Shown here: positions 1 to 8,390 of the stretch, piece after piece
Layout of the letters: each line of letters starts with the position of its first letter
How positions within the stretch are numbered: the stretch's first letter is position 1
Assembly: GCF_003050705.1 (NCBI RefSeq)
Contig: NZ_QAOG01000004.1
Span: 434,001 to 498,000, forward strand
DNA length: 64,000 nucleotides
Source of the DNA: Sphingomonas aurantiaca
GTDB taxonomy: Bacteria; Pseudomonadota; Alphaproteobacteria; Sphingomonadales; Sphingomonadaceae
Direction: 5' to 3'
Made by a program: the position numbers and the translations under genes
The notes under the pieces: generated by a model
Told to the model about the DNA's origin: nothing
What the model saw: only the letters and a program-made list of their open reading frames with translations
The model's database searches: none

Positions 1-71
1 GTGCGGGCACGCTTGCGCCCGGTCAGCTACCCGCCGCAACCAGGTTCGCATGGTGACATGAACCGATATGC

Positions 72-413
72 CTACCGTGTATCGGGTCGGCGGGTCGGCG
101 CATGAAAATCCGCAGGTTTGTCCGCGATCCAATGCAGGAAGCGGCTAATATCCGGGCGAGCCTTCAACACCGCGACGTCCGCGAATGTGGTGGCGAGCTC
201 CTGGTTGGAGACGCTGGCATGGATGATGCGGTGACAGATCGGATGGACCGGCATGACTTCCGTGCCACCGCGGCTTTTCGGTATCCGGTGATGCCATTCG
301 ACTTTTTTACCGAGGGGCCGCTCGCACAGCCCGCACCGACCGATGTGCTCGGTGGACGTCATCCGAGCCTTGGCCTGGACCAGACCCGCTATCCGTTTCA
401 CCCGTCCGCCCAT
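72..413 (-). CDS. HNH endonuclease-like small protein
   Basis: A protein of about 113 residues with an HNH/zinc-finger core: a Cys-Gly-Leu-Cys pair, then a Trp-His-His motif followed by Pro-Lys-Ser-Arg-Gly-Gly, then a Cys-His-x3-His group. These are the usual metal-binding and catalytic positions of small HNH nucleases. The ATG at 413 is used here; another ATG at 362 sits just before the zinc knuckle and would give a 96-residue protein. It lies about 50 bases beyond the last gene of the glycan/YcaO operon, on the same strand, so it could be co-transcribed, but nothing else links it to that pathway. It could equally be a leftover of a mobile element. The substrate cannot be inferred. Confidence 0.7.
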   Translation of the reverse strand: MGGRVKRIAGLVQAKARMTSTEHIGRCGLCERPLGKKVEWHHRIPKSRGGTEVMPVHPICHRIIHASVSNQELATTFADVAVLKARPDISRFLHWIADKPADFHAPTRRPDTR

Positions 414-464
414 CACCGAAATATGGTGTTGCGCGGGGGAATATCCAGCGGCCTCAAAACCTTG

Positions 465-1397
465 TCAGGCGCCAGCCGCCATAATCCGCTGCAGGGTCGA
501 TCGTATCGCGATCCACCAGAAACAGGCGAAGCCCCGGGCCTTGTGGCGCAGGCGGAACCAGTAGAATCGCCTGATGCCGGCATGCGTGGTCACCGGCCGC
601 GTCAGGTCGAAGCGCACTGCCAGAATGTCGTCCACGATGGCACGAAGCGCGCGCCGGTCGGAGAAGAGATATTTGGCGTACAGCGCACCATCGCCAAAGC
701 TGTAGCCCGCGAGCAGCCGGGTCTCATCGTCAACATCGCGACGCCCGTGGTGATGGTCGACCACCATCAGCGGGTCATAGAGCACCGCAACGCCAAGGCC
801 TGCCGCACGAAACAGGAAGTCCGTGTCCTCGGCCGCGACGAATGGCGCACCGGCGCCGAACCGTTCATCGAAGCATCCCGTCAACCGTCGGACATCCGCG
901 GTGAACGCCAGATTTGCCCCCATGACGAAACCGCCCGGAAACCCTTTCGAAGGTGCGACCATCGGGTGATCTTCGAGCTTGATGGTGACGGGGAGATCGG
1001 CAGGGTTGCCCAGCAGGATCCGGCCGCCAATGATCGCCGGTCCGCTGACCCTTTCGAACGCGGCGCAGAGCGCTGAGAAATAGTCTTCGTGCAGGACGCA
1101 ATCGTCATCGGTCATGGCCACGATGCGACCAGTGCAGTGTGCCAGCCCTGCGTTGCGGGCACGGGCGAGCCCTGGATGCGGCTCTTGGACGAGATGGACG
1201 GGGAAGGCCTGCACCGCCTGCCATCGCGCCAATCGCCGCGGGGTATCGTCGAGCGAGCCGTTGTCGACCAGGACGACTTCCACGGCAAGATGGCCGGCAT
1301 AGGCTGCCGCCCGCTCCACGGACTCGAGCGTCGACGCTAGCGAATTGGCCCGATTTCGCGTGCAGATGAGGAGACTGACGTCGATCGCCTGCGTCAC
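465..1397 (-). CDS. Family 2 glycosyltransferase (last gene of the YcaO/inositol operon)
   Basis: An open frame extends far upstream, but similarity to GT2 enzymes begins at a GTG at 1397. There GTGA overlaps the stop of the preceding gene by four bases, so I place the start there (310 residues). The N-terminus is a GT-A fold with a VDNGS motif near residue 45 and a TDDD metal-binding cluster near residue 98. An E-D-T-D acceptor-side motif lies near residue 197. The C-terminal part is rich in Arg, Trp and Phe, which suggests membrane association. It would transfer a sugar from an NDP-sugar to the product of the upstream genes; donor and acceptor are unknown. Confidence 0.88.
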   Translation of the reverse strand: MTQAIDVSLLICTRNRANSLASTLESVERAAAYAGHLAVEVVLVDNGSLDDTPRRLARWQAVQAFPVHLVQEPHPGLARARNAGLAHCTGRIVAMTDDDCVLHEDYFSALCAAFERVSGPAIIGGRILLGNPADLPVTIKLEDHPMVAPSKGFPGGFVMGANLAFTADVRRLTGCFDERFGAGAPFVAAEDTDFLFRAAGLGVAVLYDPLMVVDHHHGRRDVDDETRLLAGYSFGDGALYAKYLFSDRRALRAIVDDILAVRFDLTRPVTTHAGIRRFYWFRLRHKARGFACFWWIAIRSTLQRIMAAGA

Positions 1398-2341
1398 GTT
1401 GCGCTGATGCGCTGCTTGGCCAGGACCAGGGCCTGTTCGCTCGTCGTCGCCCTCGTCACGATCGCATCCGGCCCGGCCCAGGCGTCCAGATATGCTGCGA
1501 TCTTGCCGTATTCGTTGTCGAGCACGACATGGGGGATACCAAGCAGGTCCGCGATGATGTGGCCGTGCAGCCGATCCGTCACGACGACCCGGCCCTGCGA
1601 GAGCAGCCGCAGCCCCCGGTCGACGCGGGCGACGGCTTGCGCCTCGCGCGCCGTCGCGCTGCTCCCGAGCGGCAGATCGGCATCGTCCTCGAGCCAGTCG
1701 ACGACGGTCGCTCCATCCTCCGACGGTACCGCATAGCCCTGCCGTTCGTCGTCGGTGCGCATCAGCATCAGCACGTCGCCTTGCGGCGCGCCACGCAGTT
1801 GTTCGCCCAAAGCATAGGCCGAGTCCGGTGCGAGGTGCGATGGGCATGCCAGATGCCGGCGCGCGAAGTCCAGGCTGCGGGCATCACGGACGTAGAGGAC
1901 GAAGTCCGGATGGTCGGCGACGAGCCTGGCGAACCGATCGACCTGCGCCGGCACGCGAAAGTGGATCGACTGGGGGAGCTGCACGACGGTTCGGTCGCGC
2001 ACCGTCGCCAGGATATCCTCGCGGAACAGCTGGTGATGCGGCCAGATGTCGCCAAGGTTTCCGCCGCCATGCAGGAACAGGACGCCGTCGGGGCAGGCAT
2101 CGCGAAAGGCATCGAGGTCAAAGTCGTGCCAGGTCGAGACGTAGCACGGATCGCGCCCCGTTATCTGCCGCAGCAGGGCGAGTTCGCCCAGCCAGATCGC
2201 GCTGTCGCCGACATTCGCATGGTCCGGAAAGTCTAGCAGCGCGTAGCGTGACCCGATCGCGACATGCGTTCGATAGAAGGCGGTGAGAATGGCGCGCTGC
2301 TCGCCCAGGTGTTTGGGGGCCGTCATGCACGCCATTCTCAT
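1394..2341 (-). CDS. Polysaccharide pyruvyl transferase family protein
   Basis: About 315 residues. The start at 2341 is chosen because its ATGA overlaps the stop of the upstream gene. The ATGs at 2335 and 2326 are alternatives. Family hallmarks are an N-V-G-D-S-A-I-W motif near residues 43-50, the strongly conserved H-G-G-G-N-L-G-D near 91-98, and a C-terminal R-L-H-G-H-I-I-A-D-L-L-G-I-P motif. Family members (CsaB, ExoV and relatives) transfer pyruvate from PEP to make a ketal on a sugar, though some act as other transferases. Lying between two GT2 genes, it probably caps or decorates the glycan part of the product. It is translationally coupled at both ends. Confidence 0.88.
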   Translation of the reverse strand: MRMACMTAPKHLGEQRAILTAFYRTHVAIGSRYALLDFPDHANVGDSAIWLGELALLRQITGRDPCYVSTWHDFDLDAFRDACPDGVLFLHGGGNLGDIWPHHQLFREDILATVRDRTVVQLPQSIHFRVPAQVDRFARLVADHPDFVLYVRDARSLDFARRHLACPSHLAPDSAYALGEQLRGAPQGDVLMLMRTDDERQGYAVPSEDGATVVDWLEDDADLPLGSSATAREAQAVARVDRGLRLLSQGRVVVTDRLHGHIIADLLGIPHVVLDNEYGKIAAYLDAWAGPDAIVTRATTSEQALVLAKQRISAT

Positions 2342-3267
2342 TCGGCCGCTGCGGCTTTCTCGGTGGCCGCGAGCCGGTCCTCGAGCAAGCGGATGACGGT
2401 CGCGGTATTGGCATAGGGCTGGTGGCTCTGCTGCCCGGTCAGCGCGAGATCGGCGGCATCCGGGCGCCGCAGGATGCGGATCGGCCGCCCCGGCGTCATG
2501 TCGATCAGGTCCATGAGGCGGAAGGCATGGAGCCAGTGGCCCATCGTCCGATAGCCCCATTTGCTCTCGAACAGCTCGGCGTTGCGCACGACGCTGTCGA
2601 GATGGTGGACCGGCGGCATGTGGTGAGGGTGGTATTGGTGATAGGCCAGCGCGCCCTTGACCCAGGCGATCGGGATGCCCGCCTGGTCGATCGCCTTGCC
2701 GAAATCGGTATCCTCGCCGCCATAGCCGACATAGCGTTCGTCGAAACCGCCGAGCCCGAGGAACGTCGCGCGCCGCATCGCGAAGCTCAGCGACCAGAAG
2801 CAGCGATAGTCGGTACAGATCTCGATACCCTGGGGCGGGGGGCCGCGACGGTCGGAATGCTTCACCGCGACCTCGGCGAACCGGTCATATGACCAGTCGC
2901 CGGCGGTCGCACCGCCCGGCAGATACAACACCTCGCCCATCAGCAACCCGTCGAACCCGGCGAGGAACCCGGCATAGTCCGCGACCAGAGTCGGCGTCGG
3001 AATGCAATCCATGTCGAGAAACACGATGACCTCACCGGTCGCGACGCGGGTGGCGGCGTTGCGCGCCGCTGCGAGCGGAAGCTCGCAGGCGACGATCTGG
3101 ATCTGGCGGATCGGAAACGGCGCGTCGGGAAGCACGTAGAGCTCGTCCTGCATGACCGCGACGATCAGCTCGGTCGGCATCAGCGTCTGGCGCGTGAGGC
3201 CAAGCACGACGTTGACGAGATGGTCGGGGCGCCCCTTGCCTAGGGTGACGACGGAAACTTCAGTCAT
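2338..3267 (-). CDS. Family 2 glycosyltransferase, GalNAc-transferase-like
   Basis: A 309-residue GT-A glycosyltransferase. The N-terminus has the usual VSVVTLGKGRPDHL strand-loop. A F-L-D-M-D-C-I metal/nucleotide-sugar motif (DxD type) is followed by a W-S-L-S-F-A-M-R segment and G-G-F-D-E-R-Y-x-G-Y-G-G-E-D-T-D-F, which is typical of the galactosyl/GalNAc-transferase C-terminal group. The gene begins 52 bases after the PIG-L deacetylase gene, the widest gap in the operon, and overlaps the pyruvyltransferase gene by four bases. The sugar donor cannot be read from the sequence. Confidence 0.9.
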   Translation of the reverse strand: MTEVSVVTLGKGRPDHLVNVVLGLTRQTLMPTELIVAVMQDELYVLPDAPFPIRQIQIVACELPLAAARNAATRVATGEVIVFLDMDCIPTPTLVADYAGFLAGFDGLLMGEVLYLPGGATAGDWSYDRFAEVAVKHSDRRGPPPQGIEICTDYRCFWSLSFAMRRATFLGLGGFDERYVGYGGEDTDFGKAIDQAGIPIAWVKGALAYHQYHPHHMPPVHHLDSVVRNAELFESKWGYRTMGHWLHAFRLMDLIDMTPGRPIRILRRPDAADLALTGQQSHQPYANTATVIRLLEDRLAATEKAAAAE

Positions 3268-3319
3268 TATGATGGCTCTGCCTGGAATTGGGGGACGCGC
3301 GGCGACGGGCGCCGGTCGG

Positions 3320-4015
3320 TCAGTGCGCGTGAAGCGGGTAGAACCGTTCCTCGAAGATCCGTTCGGTCCGCGCCGACATCGCCTCTACGCCGCCGAACTG
3401 GAAGCCGAGTTGCGACCCGTACGCGGCGCAGGCGGCGATACGCCGCGCACGCGTCTCGGGCGTGAGCTGTTCGATCACCGCGGGCATGGCGGCAACGCGG
3501 TCTTCGCGGTCGGCATAAGGCCAGTCTTCCCATAGCAACACGGTAAGATCGGCACAGGATCGCCGTATCGCGTCCAGAACGACGTGATGGTCGACATGGT
3601 TGCCGAGGCACAACGGCCCCAGCACAAGATCCGGCTTTTCCGCCGCGAAAAGCTCGACCAGTGCCGCCGCGAGATCGTCGACGATCCGGTCGTCGGGCAG
3701 GCGGGCCGCGAACAGCATCTTTGCCGAGGCGTAACCGCGATGGGGCGCCTCCAGGAACGGCAAATGGATCGCGCGCCCACCCAGTGCCCGGCACGCAGCG
3801 AGATCCTCGCCCCGGCGCAGCGCCATATAGTCGATGTCGGCGCCCAGCCCCTTGTCGAGCTGGCAGGCGAGCGCGAACCCGGTTGGCTGCGCGACGTTGC
3901 CGGTGAAGCACGTCGCGACGGTAACGTCCCAGCCCTGGTCGACGCGCGACGCCAGCAGCCCGCCTGCGGAGAAGGCCGCGTCGTCCAGATGCGGCGATAT
4001 TGCGATCAGCTTCAT
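3320..4015 (-). CDS. PIG-L family N-acetylglucosaminyl deacetylase-like protein
   Basis: A 231-residue protein with the two zinc-site signatures of the PIG-L/LmbE family: P-H-L-D-D at residues 8-12 and H-V-D-H-H at 140-144. Members deacetylate GlcNAc-inositol compounds (MshB in mycothiol synthesis, PIG-L in GPI synthesis, BshB in bacillithiol synthesis). Together with an inositol-3-phosphate synthase and a GT4 enzyme in the same operon, this suggests it removes an acetyl group from a GlcNAc-cyclitol intermediate; the substrate is inference. It starts 7 bases after the GT4 stop codon. No signal peptide is seen, so it should be cytoplasmic. Confidence 0.92.
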   Translation of the reverse strand: MKLIAISPHLDDAAFSAGGLLASRVDQGWDVTVATCFTGNVAQPTGFALACQLDKGLGADIDYMALRRGEDLAACRALGGRAIHLPFLEAPHRGYASAKMLFAARLPDDRIVDDLAAALVELFAAEKPDLVLGPLCLGNHVDHHVVLDAIRRSCADLTVLLWEDWPYADREDRVAAMPAVIEQLTPETRARRIAACAAYGSQLGFQFGGVEAMSARTERIFEERFYPLHAH

Positions 4016-4022
4016 CGATCGC

Positions 4023-5231
4023 TCACAACAGATGTGGTTCGCTGCGGAAGCGGCAGGGGGTCATCGGCAGGGTCGTATCGAAGCCGGTTTGCGGATGCCC
4101 CCTCAGGTCGCGGTAGATGCCGACGATCTGCTGCCCGACCGCGTCCCAGCTATACACCCGGCGGCATTCTTCCAGCGCGGCGGTCGCCAGACGCGTGCGC
4201 AGGCTGGTATCGGTGATGATACGAGTCAGCGAGGCTGCGAGCGCCGGGACATCGCCGGGATCGGTCAGCATGCCGTTCTCGTCCTCGCGGACGCAGTCGA
4301 CCACGCCGACGGCGTGGCACGATACCACCGCAAGGCCGCACGCCATCGCCTCGAGGATGGTGTTCGAGAACCCCTCTGCGTAGGTCGGCGATACGAACAC
4401 GTCATGCGCGCGGTAGAGTTCCGGCACCGCATCATAATCCGCATAGCCGCTGAAGGTCACACGGTCGGTAAGCTGCAGCTCTGTCGCAAGCGCCTGGGCG
4501 GGGTCGACGTCGGGACCGATGCCGGAGATGGTCGCGTGCCAGTCGCCGCGCACGGCCGGTAGCGCCTGGAGGAAATCGAGCACGCCTTTGCGGCGGTCGA
4601 CGCGGCCGTGATAGAGCAGCCGGACCGGGCCTTCGGGCGCGGTCGTCACCGCGGGTGTAAAATGGTCGGTATCGACCGCCCCCGGAACGATCGTGAACCG
4701 GTCGAGCGGGGTGCCGAGCCGGTCATGGACTTCTCCGGCGAAGCTGGCGCCGCCGATCAGCAGCGCGCCGGCATGGTCGAGCACGCGCACCATCGCGAGC
4801 CGGTGCGTCTCGCAGCACGAGCCGACCCAATGCCCGTCACCGCCCTGGATCGACACGACGCAGGGGAGGCCGAGACGCTGGGCGGCGATCATCGTCGCCC
4901 AGCCGGTCGGATAGCCATATTGCGCGTGCAGCAGGTCGAACGGATGCGCCGCATGATCGCGCGCAATCGCCTCGACCATCGCATCGATATCGCGTTCGAA
5001 GTCGCCGCCGTCCTGTTCGCCGAGCGCTTCGAGGCCGACGACGCGCACGCCCGGCACCGGGGGCGGGGGGCCGCCGCCATAGACGCGGGCGCGGGCGGGG
5101 TCGCCGTAATATTGGCTGATCATCGTCACGTCGTGGCCCGCTGCGACGAGCTGGCGCAGCAGGTTGATCGCGTAGATCGACATCCCCGATATCGCGGGGA
5201 AAAAGCGGCGCGAGACGAAGCAGATCCGCAT
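4023..5231 (-). CDS. GT4-family (GT-B fold) glycosyltransferase
   Basis: A 402-residue GT-B enzyme. The N-terminal domain opens with the S-R-R-F-F-P-A-I-S-G-M-S acceptor-side loop. The C-terminal nucleotide-sugar domain has G-R-V-D-R-R-K-G (conserved Arg and Lys) and the E-G-F-S-N-T-I-L-E-A-M-A-C-G motif with the two spaced glutamates typical of retaining GT4 enzymes. MshA, which joins GlcNAc to inositol 3-phosphate, belongs to this family. Its place between the isomerase and PIG-L genes fits a similar step, but overall motifs cannot separate MshA-type activity from other GT4 activities. It abuts the upstream gene by one shared base at 5231. Confidence 0.9.
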   Translation of the reverse strand: MRICFVSRRFFPAISGMSIYAINLLRQLVAAGHDVTMISQYYGDPARARVYGGGPPPPVPGVRVVGLEALGEQDGGDFERDIDAMVEAIARDHAAHPFDLLHAQYGYPTGWATMIAAQRLGLPCVVSIQGGDGHWVGSCCETHRLAMVRVLDHAGALLIGGASFAGEVHDRLGTPLDRFTIVPGAVDTDHFTPAVTTAPEGPVRLLYHGRVDRRKGVLDFLQALPAVRGDWHATISGIGPDVDPAQALATELQLTDRVTFSGYADYDAVPELYRAHDVFVSPTYAEGFSNTILEAMACGLAVVSCHAVGVVDCVREDENGMLTDPGDVPALAASLTRIITDTSLRTRLATAALEECRRVYSWDAVGQQIVGIYRDLRGHPQTGFDTTLPMTPCRFRSEPHLL

Positions 5232-6061
5232 CAGGACAGCGCCGCGCGCAGATAGGCGATCGACTCCGGAATGGCCTGATGCGCACGCGGGCTCTCGCGC
5301 GACAGTTCGACGCAGACCAGCTTGTCGAAGCCGATCGACTCGAGCGCGGCAAGGATGGCGGGAATGTCCATGTCGCCCTGTCCGAACGGCAGATGCGTGT
5401 GATCGCCGCGACGCATGTCCTCGACCGCGACGGTCCCGAGGCGGTCGGCATAGGCGCGTACCGCGGCGTCGGGGGCGATATCCTGCGTGACGAGGCAGTG
5501 GCCGGTGTCGAGCGCGAGACGCAGGTCCGGATGGCGAAGCGCGAGCCGCGCATAGTCTTCGACCGTCTCGATCAGCATGCCGGGCTCGGGCTCGAGGCTG
5601 ACCGGGATGCCGGTCCGTGCCGCGTGCTCGACGACCTTGCCGAGCCCCGAGTCGAGCCAGTCAAGCGCATCGTGCCGGGCGACACCGGGTTTCGGCACAC
5701 CCGCCCAGAACGACACGGTCTCGGCATTGAGGATCGCGGCGACCTCGAGCGCGCGGGCGAGGAACGCGACCCGCCGGTCACGCCCTGCGGGGTCCGCCGT
5801 GACCAGCGTCGGTTCATGCTTGTCGCGCGGGTCGAGCAGATAGCGCGCGCCGGTCTCGATCACCGATCCCAGCCCCAGCGACCGCAGCAGCGCGCCGACG
5901 CGCTCCGCCTCGCGCGCCCAATCGTCGGCGAAGGGATCGAGGTGGTGATGATCCAGCGTGAGCGCGACGCCGTCATAGCCGGCGCCCGCGATCAGGTGCA
6001 GCGCGTCGTCGAGGCGGTGGTTGGCCGCCCCGTTGGTGTTGTAGGCGAAACGAAGCGTCAT
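5231..6061 (-). CDS. Sugar phosphate isomerase/epimerase-like TIM-barrel protein
   Basis: A 276-residue AP-endonuclease-2/xylose-isomerase-like TIM barrel. Metal-ligand positions are visible: S-L-E-P-E-P-G-M, L-A-L-D-T-G-H-C, E-D-M-x4-H-x-H-L followed by G-x-G-x-M-D, and a final C-V-E-L-S. This superfamily includes inosose isomerases and dehydratases (IolI, IolE), which suits an operon with inositol-3-phosphate synthase and a Gfo/Idh dehydrogenase. A role in isomerising an oxidised cyclitol or sugar is my inference. The start ATG overlaps the stop of the YcaO gene by four bases. Confidence 0.88.
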   Translation of the reverse strand: MTLRFAYNTNGAANHRLDDALHLIAGAGYDGVALTLDHHHLDPFADDWAREAERVGALLRSLGLGSVIETGARYLLDPRDKHEPTLVTADPAGRDRRVAFLARALEVAAILNAETVSFWAGVPKPGVARHDALDWLDSGLGKVVEHAARTGIPVSLEPEPGMLIETVEDYARLALRHPDLRLALDTGHCLVTQDIAPDAAVRAYADRLGTVAVEDMRRGDHTHLPFGQGDMDIPAILAALESIGFDKLVCVELSRESPRAHQAIPESIAYLRAALS

Positions 6062-7578
6062 CGTGCCGCCTCCGTCTCGAGGCTCTGTTCGGACCAGGCG
6101 ACGTGATGCGCTTCGGGTTCGCGGTAGAGCGGATAGAGCGGGCCGACGATCTCGTCCGCCAGCGCGGTATCGAAGAAGGGCTGACCGCCCAGCCGTGCGA
6201 TCGCTTCGTCCGTCAGGCGGACGGGCCGGCGAGTCGTGCTCGCCTCGCCACCGAAGCTGACCAGCGGGCTGTCGAGCGCGACGAGTTTGGCGACGTTGCG
6301 TTCGCCGATCCGGTAATAGCTCATCGTCTCGACTTCCATGCCCGGCACGATCACCTTGACGACCGCGACGCTGGAATCCGCGGGGGACATGTCGACGTAG
6401 AGGATGTCGAATCCAGCCGCTTCCACCGCCTCCCGCGCTAACTGGCCGCGCGCGCGGGCATCAGGGACGTCGGCGCGGGGCAGGTCGGCAAAGGCATGGC
6501 GGCTGCGCTCGGCGAGCATCGTCCCGGCGAGCCAGTCGCGCAAGGTCGCGGCGTCGACGTCGGTCCAGCGCTGCATCTCCGTGAAGGCACGGCTGTCGCT
6601 CGATTTCGCGGCACCGCCGGCCTGCGCCATGAACCGGTCGATATAGTCGCGTGGCGCGATCGTCTCGGCAAGCGCCATCGGTCCATGCGCGAACGCCTTG
6701 CGCGCGCGGCTGGCGGCGTATTCGGCGATCGCCTTGGCCAGCGCCTGCACCGCGTCGGGATGCGCCGCCTCGCCGCACGCGGTCGCCATGATCGGCACCG
6801 CGGGCTCGCGCACATCGACGCCGACGCAATAGACGTTGGCGAGCCCGAACTCGTCGGTCGCGAATTTGGGTATCACGCGGACGTCGGCGGCGGCGAACCG
6901 GTTGACCAGATCGCCGATCTCGGCGGGCAGGCATTCGGGCAGGTCGATCGCGACGCCGCGGTCGAGCGCGCGGAACAGCAACCCGTTGCCGTCGCGCTGG
7001 AGGATCTCGCACAGTCCGTGGCCGATCGCCCAGTCGAGGTCCGGCCCCGCGCCCATCCCGTTGGAAATGATCGTCGTGAACGGCACGTAGCCGGGGGCCA
7101 GCTCCTTGGCGGAATAGGCGGCGAGGTCGATCGGCACGAGGACGCTCGAGCCGTCTGCCCACCGCCTGGCCTCGACCCAGTCGAGCGGCGTCTCGCGGCC
7201 GACCGGGGACCCAGCGGGAAGGCACAGCATCAGCGGATCGGCGATCCCACGTTCGCCGCGTTCGCAGACGAGGTCGGCATAGCTGCCATGCGTCTTGCCG
7301 CGCGCGGACAAGGTCAGCGTCGGCCAGACCATCTCAGCGATCTCGCCCAGCGCGCCCAGAATCGCGGCCTGGTCGGTTGCGCCATAGCCGACGCCATAGG
7401 GCATGATGCCGTCGAGGTCCGCGGTTTCGGGAAATAGCGCGACCACCCAGACGGGGATGCCGACACGGTCGATGCCGTCGATCGGGAACGCGACGATGTC
7501 GCCGGCGGGAAACGCGTCGAGATACAGATGGCAGGCCGCGTCCAACTGTTCGGGCAGGCCGGTGATAGTGCGGGTCAT
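6058..7578 (-). CDS. YcaO-domain protein
   Basis: A 506-residue protein with a YcaO fold. The first Mg-ATP pair is present as G-E-I-A-E (Glu79 and Glu82). S-N-G-M-G-A-G follows at about 172-178, then H-G-L-C-E-I-L-Q-R-D at 187-196, and A-K-A-I-A-E-Y-A-A-S-R near 281-291. YcaO enzymes phosphorylate amide oxygens with ATP to make azolines, thioamides or amidines. Here the second glutamate of the E-x2-E pair in the 187-196 motif is Gln194, and there is no C-terminal PxPxP tail of the azoline-forming type. No TfuA, E1-like partner or precursor peptide is visible nearby. It overlaps its neighbours by four bases on each side, so it is an integral pathway member. Its substrate is unknown and may be a small molecule rather than a peptide. 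Confidence 0.88.
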   Translation of the reverse strand: MTRTITGLPEQLDAACHLYLDAFPAGDIVAFPIDGIDRVGIPVWVVALFPETADLDGIMPYGVGYGATDQAAILGALGEIAEMVWPTLTLSARGKTHGSYADLVCERGERGIADPLMLCLPAGSPVGRETPLDWVEARRWADGSSVLVPIDLAAYSAKELAPGYVPFTTIISNGMGAGPDLDWAIGHGLCEILQRDGNGLLFRALDRGVAIDLPECLPAEIGDLVNRFAAADVRVIPKFATDEFGLANVYCVGVDVREPAVPIMATACGEAAHPDAVQALAKAIAEYAASRARKAFAHGPMALAETIAPRDYIDRFMAQAGGAAKSSDSRAFTEMQRWTDVDAATLRDWLAGTMLAERSRHAFADLPRADVPDARARGQLAREAVEAAGFDILYVDMSPADSSVAVVKVIVPGMEVETMSYYRIGERNVAKLVALDSPLVSFGGEASTTRRPVRLTDEAIARLGGQPFFDTALADEIVGPLYPLYREPEAHHVAWSEQSLETEAAR

Positions 7579-8390
7579 AGCGGGATCCTCTTCACGCCCG
7601 GCGCACGGGCCAGCGCCTCGTCGAGCACGGCGACGGCGACATCGCGGCCGACTTCGGGGGCATATTCGAACGGAGTCAGGACGGCATCGAACGCCAGCGG
7701 CGCGATCACCGCGCGGTAATGGCGGATCTCGCCATGCGTCAGCGGGATGTCCTTGTGGAACGCCTTGTGGCTGGAGATCGCGTGGCTGACGCCCGCTTCG
7801 TCCTGGTCGATCTTGAACATGTCGCCGCAGAACAGGCGCTTGCCGACCGCATCGTGGAGCGCGGCCTGACCTTCGTAATGCCCGCCGACGTGATGCAGCG
7901 TATAGCCCGGCGCGATCTCCAGTACGTCGTCATAGGGCGTCGTGACGCGGAACGCCTTGGTCATGCCGAGGTCGTCCTTGTGGATCGCGAGCATCTCGGG
8001 CGCGCAGTCGCGCTGGAGCTGGAACAGCGCGCCATAGCCATGCGCGTGACTGGCGGCGAGATAACGGATCCCGCCGAGCCGCGCGATCTGTTCGAGCATC
8101 GCGGGCGAGTAATAGGGGGCGGCCTCGAAGGCGATATTGCCGCCCTCGCGCACGATCAGCCAGCCAGTGCCGCCGAGCCCGAGATGCGGCGTGGTCGTGA
8201 ACGCCCAGAGATCGTCGGCAACCTGCCGCCAGCTGCCGTCATGGCTTGCGGCGACGTCCCGCTCGGGGAGGAAGCGCCAGCCGTCCTCGGGCAGGTCGTT
8301 GCGCGTGTCGTTGCAGACCGCGCAATCGGCGGGCGCGAAGTGTCGCTGCCAGAAGCCGCAATGCGCGCAGGCATACCAGCTCAGAGGCAC
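7575..8390 (-). CDS. Metallo-beta-lactamase-fold protein with N-terminal zinc ribbon
   Basis: 271 residues. An N-terminal rubredoxin/zinc-ribbon knuckle (Cys8, Cys11, Cys23, Cys26) precedes a beta-lactamase-fold domain. The canonical HxHxDH motif is replaced by H-A-H-G-Y-G (residues 115-120), so the Asp and third His are missing. A later G-G-H (His171) and C-G-D (Asp190) keep the other usual ligand positions. It may therefore bind one metal and have a changed reaction, such as lyase or isomerase, instead of hydrolase. It overlaps the dehydrogenase gene by 10 bases and the YcaO gene by four. I do not know a characterised member of this architecture. Confidence 0.82.
   Translation of the reverse strand: MPLSWYACAHCGFWQRHFAPADCAVCNDTRNDLPEDGWRFLPERDVAASHDGSWRQVADDLWAFTTTPHLGLGGTGWLIVREGGNIAFEAAPYYSPAMLEQIARLGGIRYLAASHAHGYGALFQLQRDCAPEMLAIHKDDLGMTKAFRVTTPYDDVLEIAPGYTLHHVGGHYEGQAALHDAVGKRLFCGDMFKIDQDEAGVSHAISSHKAFHKDIPLTHGEIRHYRAVIAPLAFDAVLTPFEYAPEVGRDVAVAVLDEALARAPGVKRIPL

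Noticed and set aside
102..1076. Plus-strand frame of 324 codons opposite HNH and GT2 genes
   Set aside because: High-GC antisense shadow; no family motifs, while the minus strand carries clear ones.
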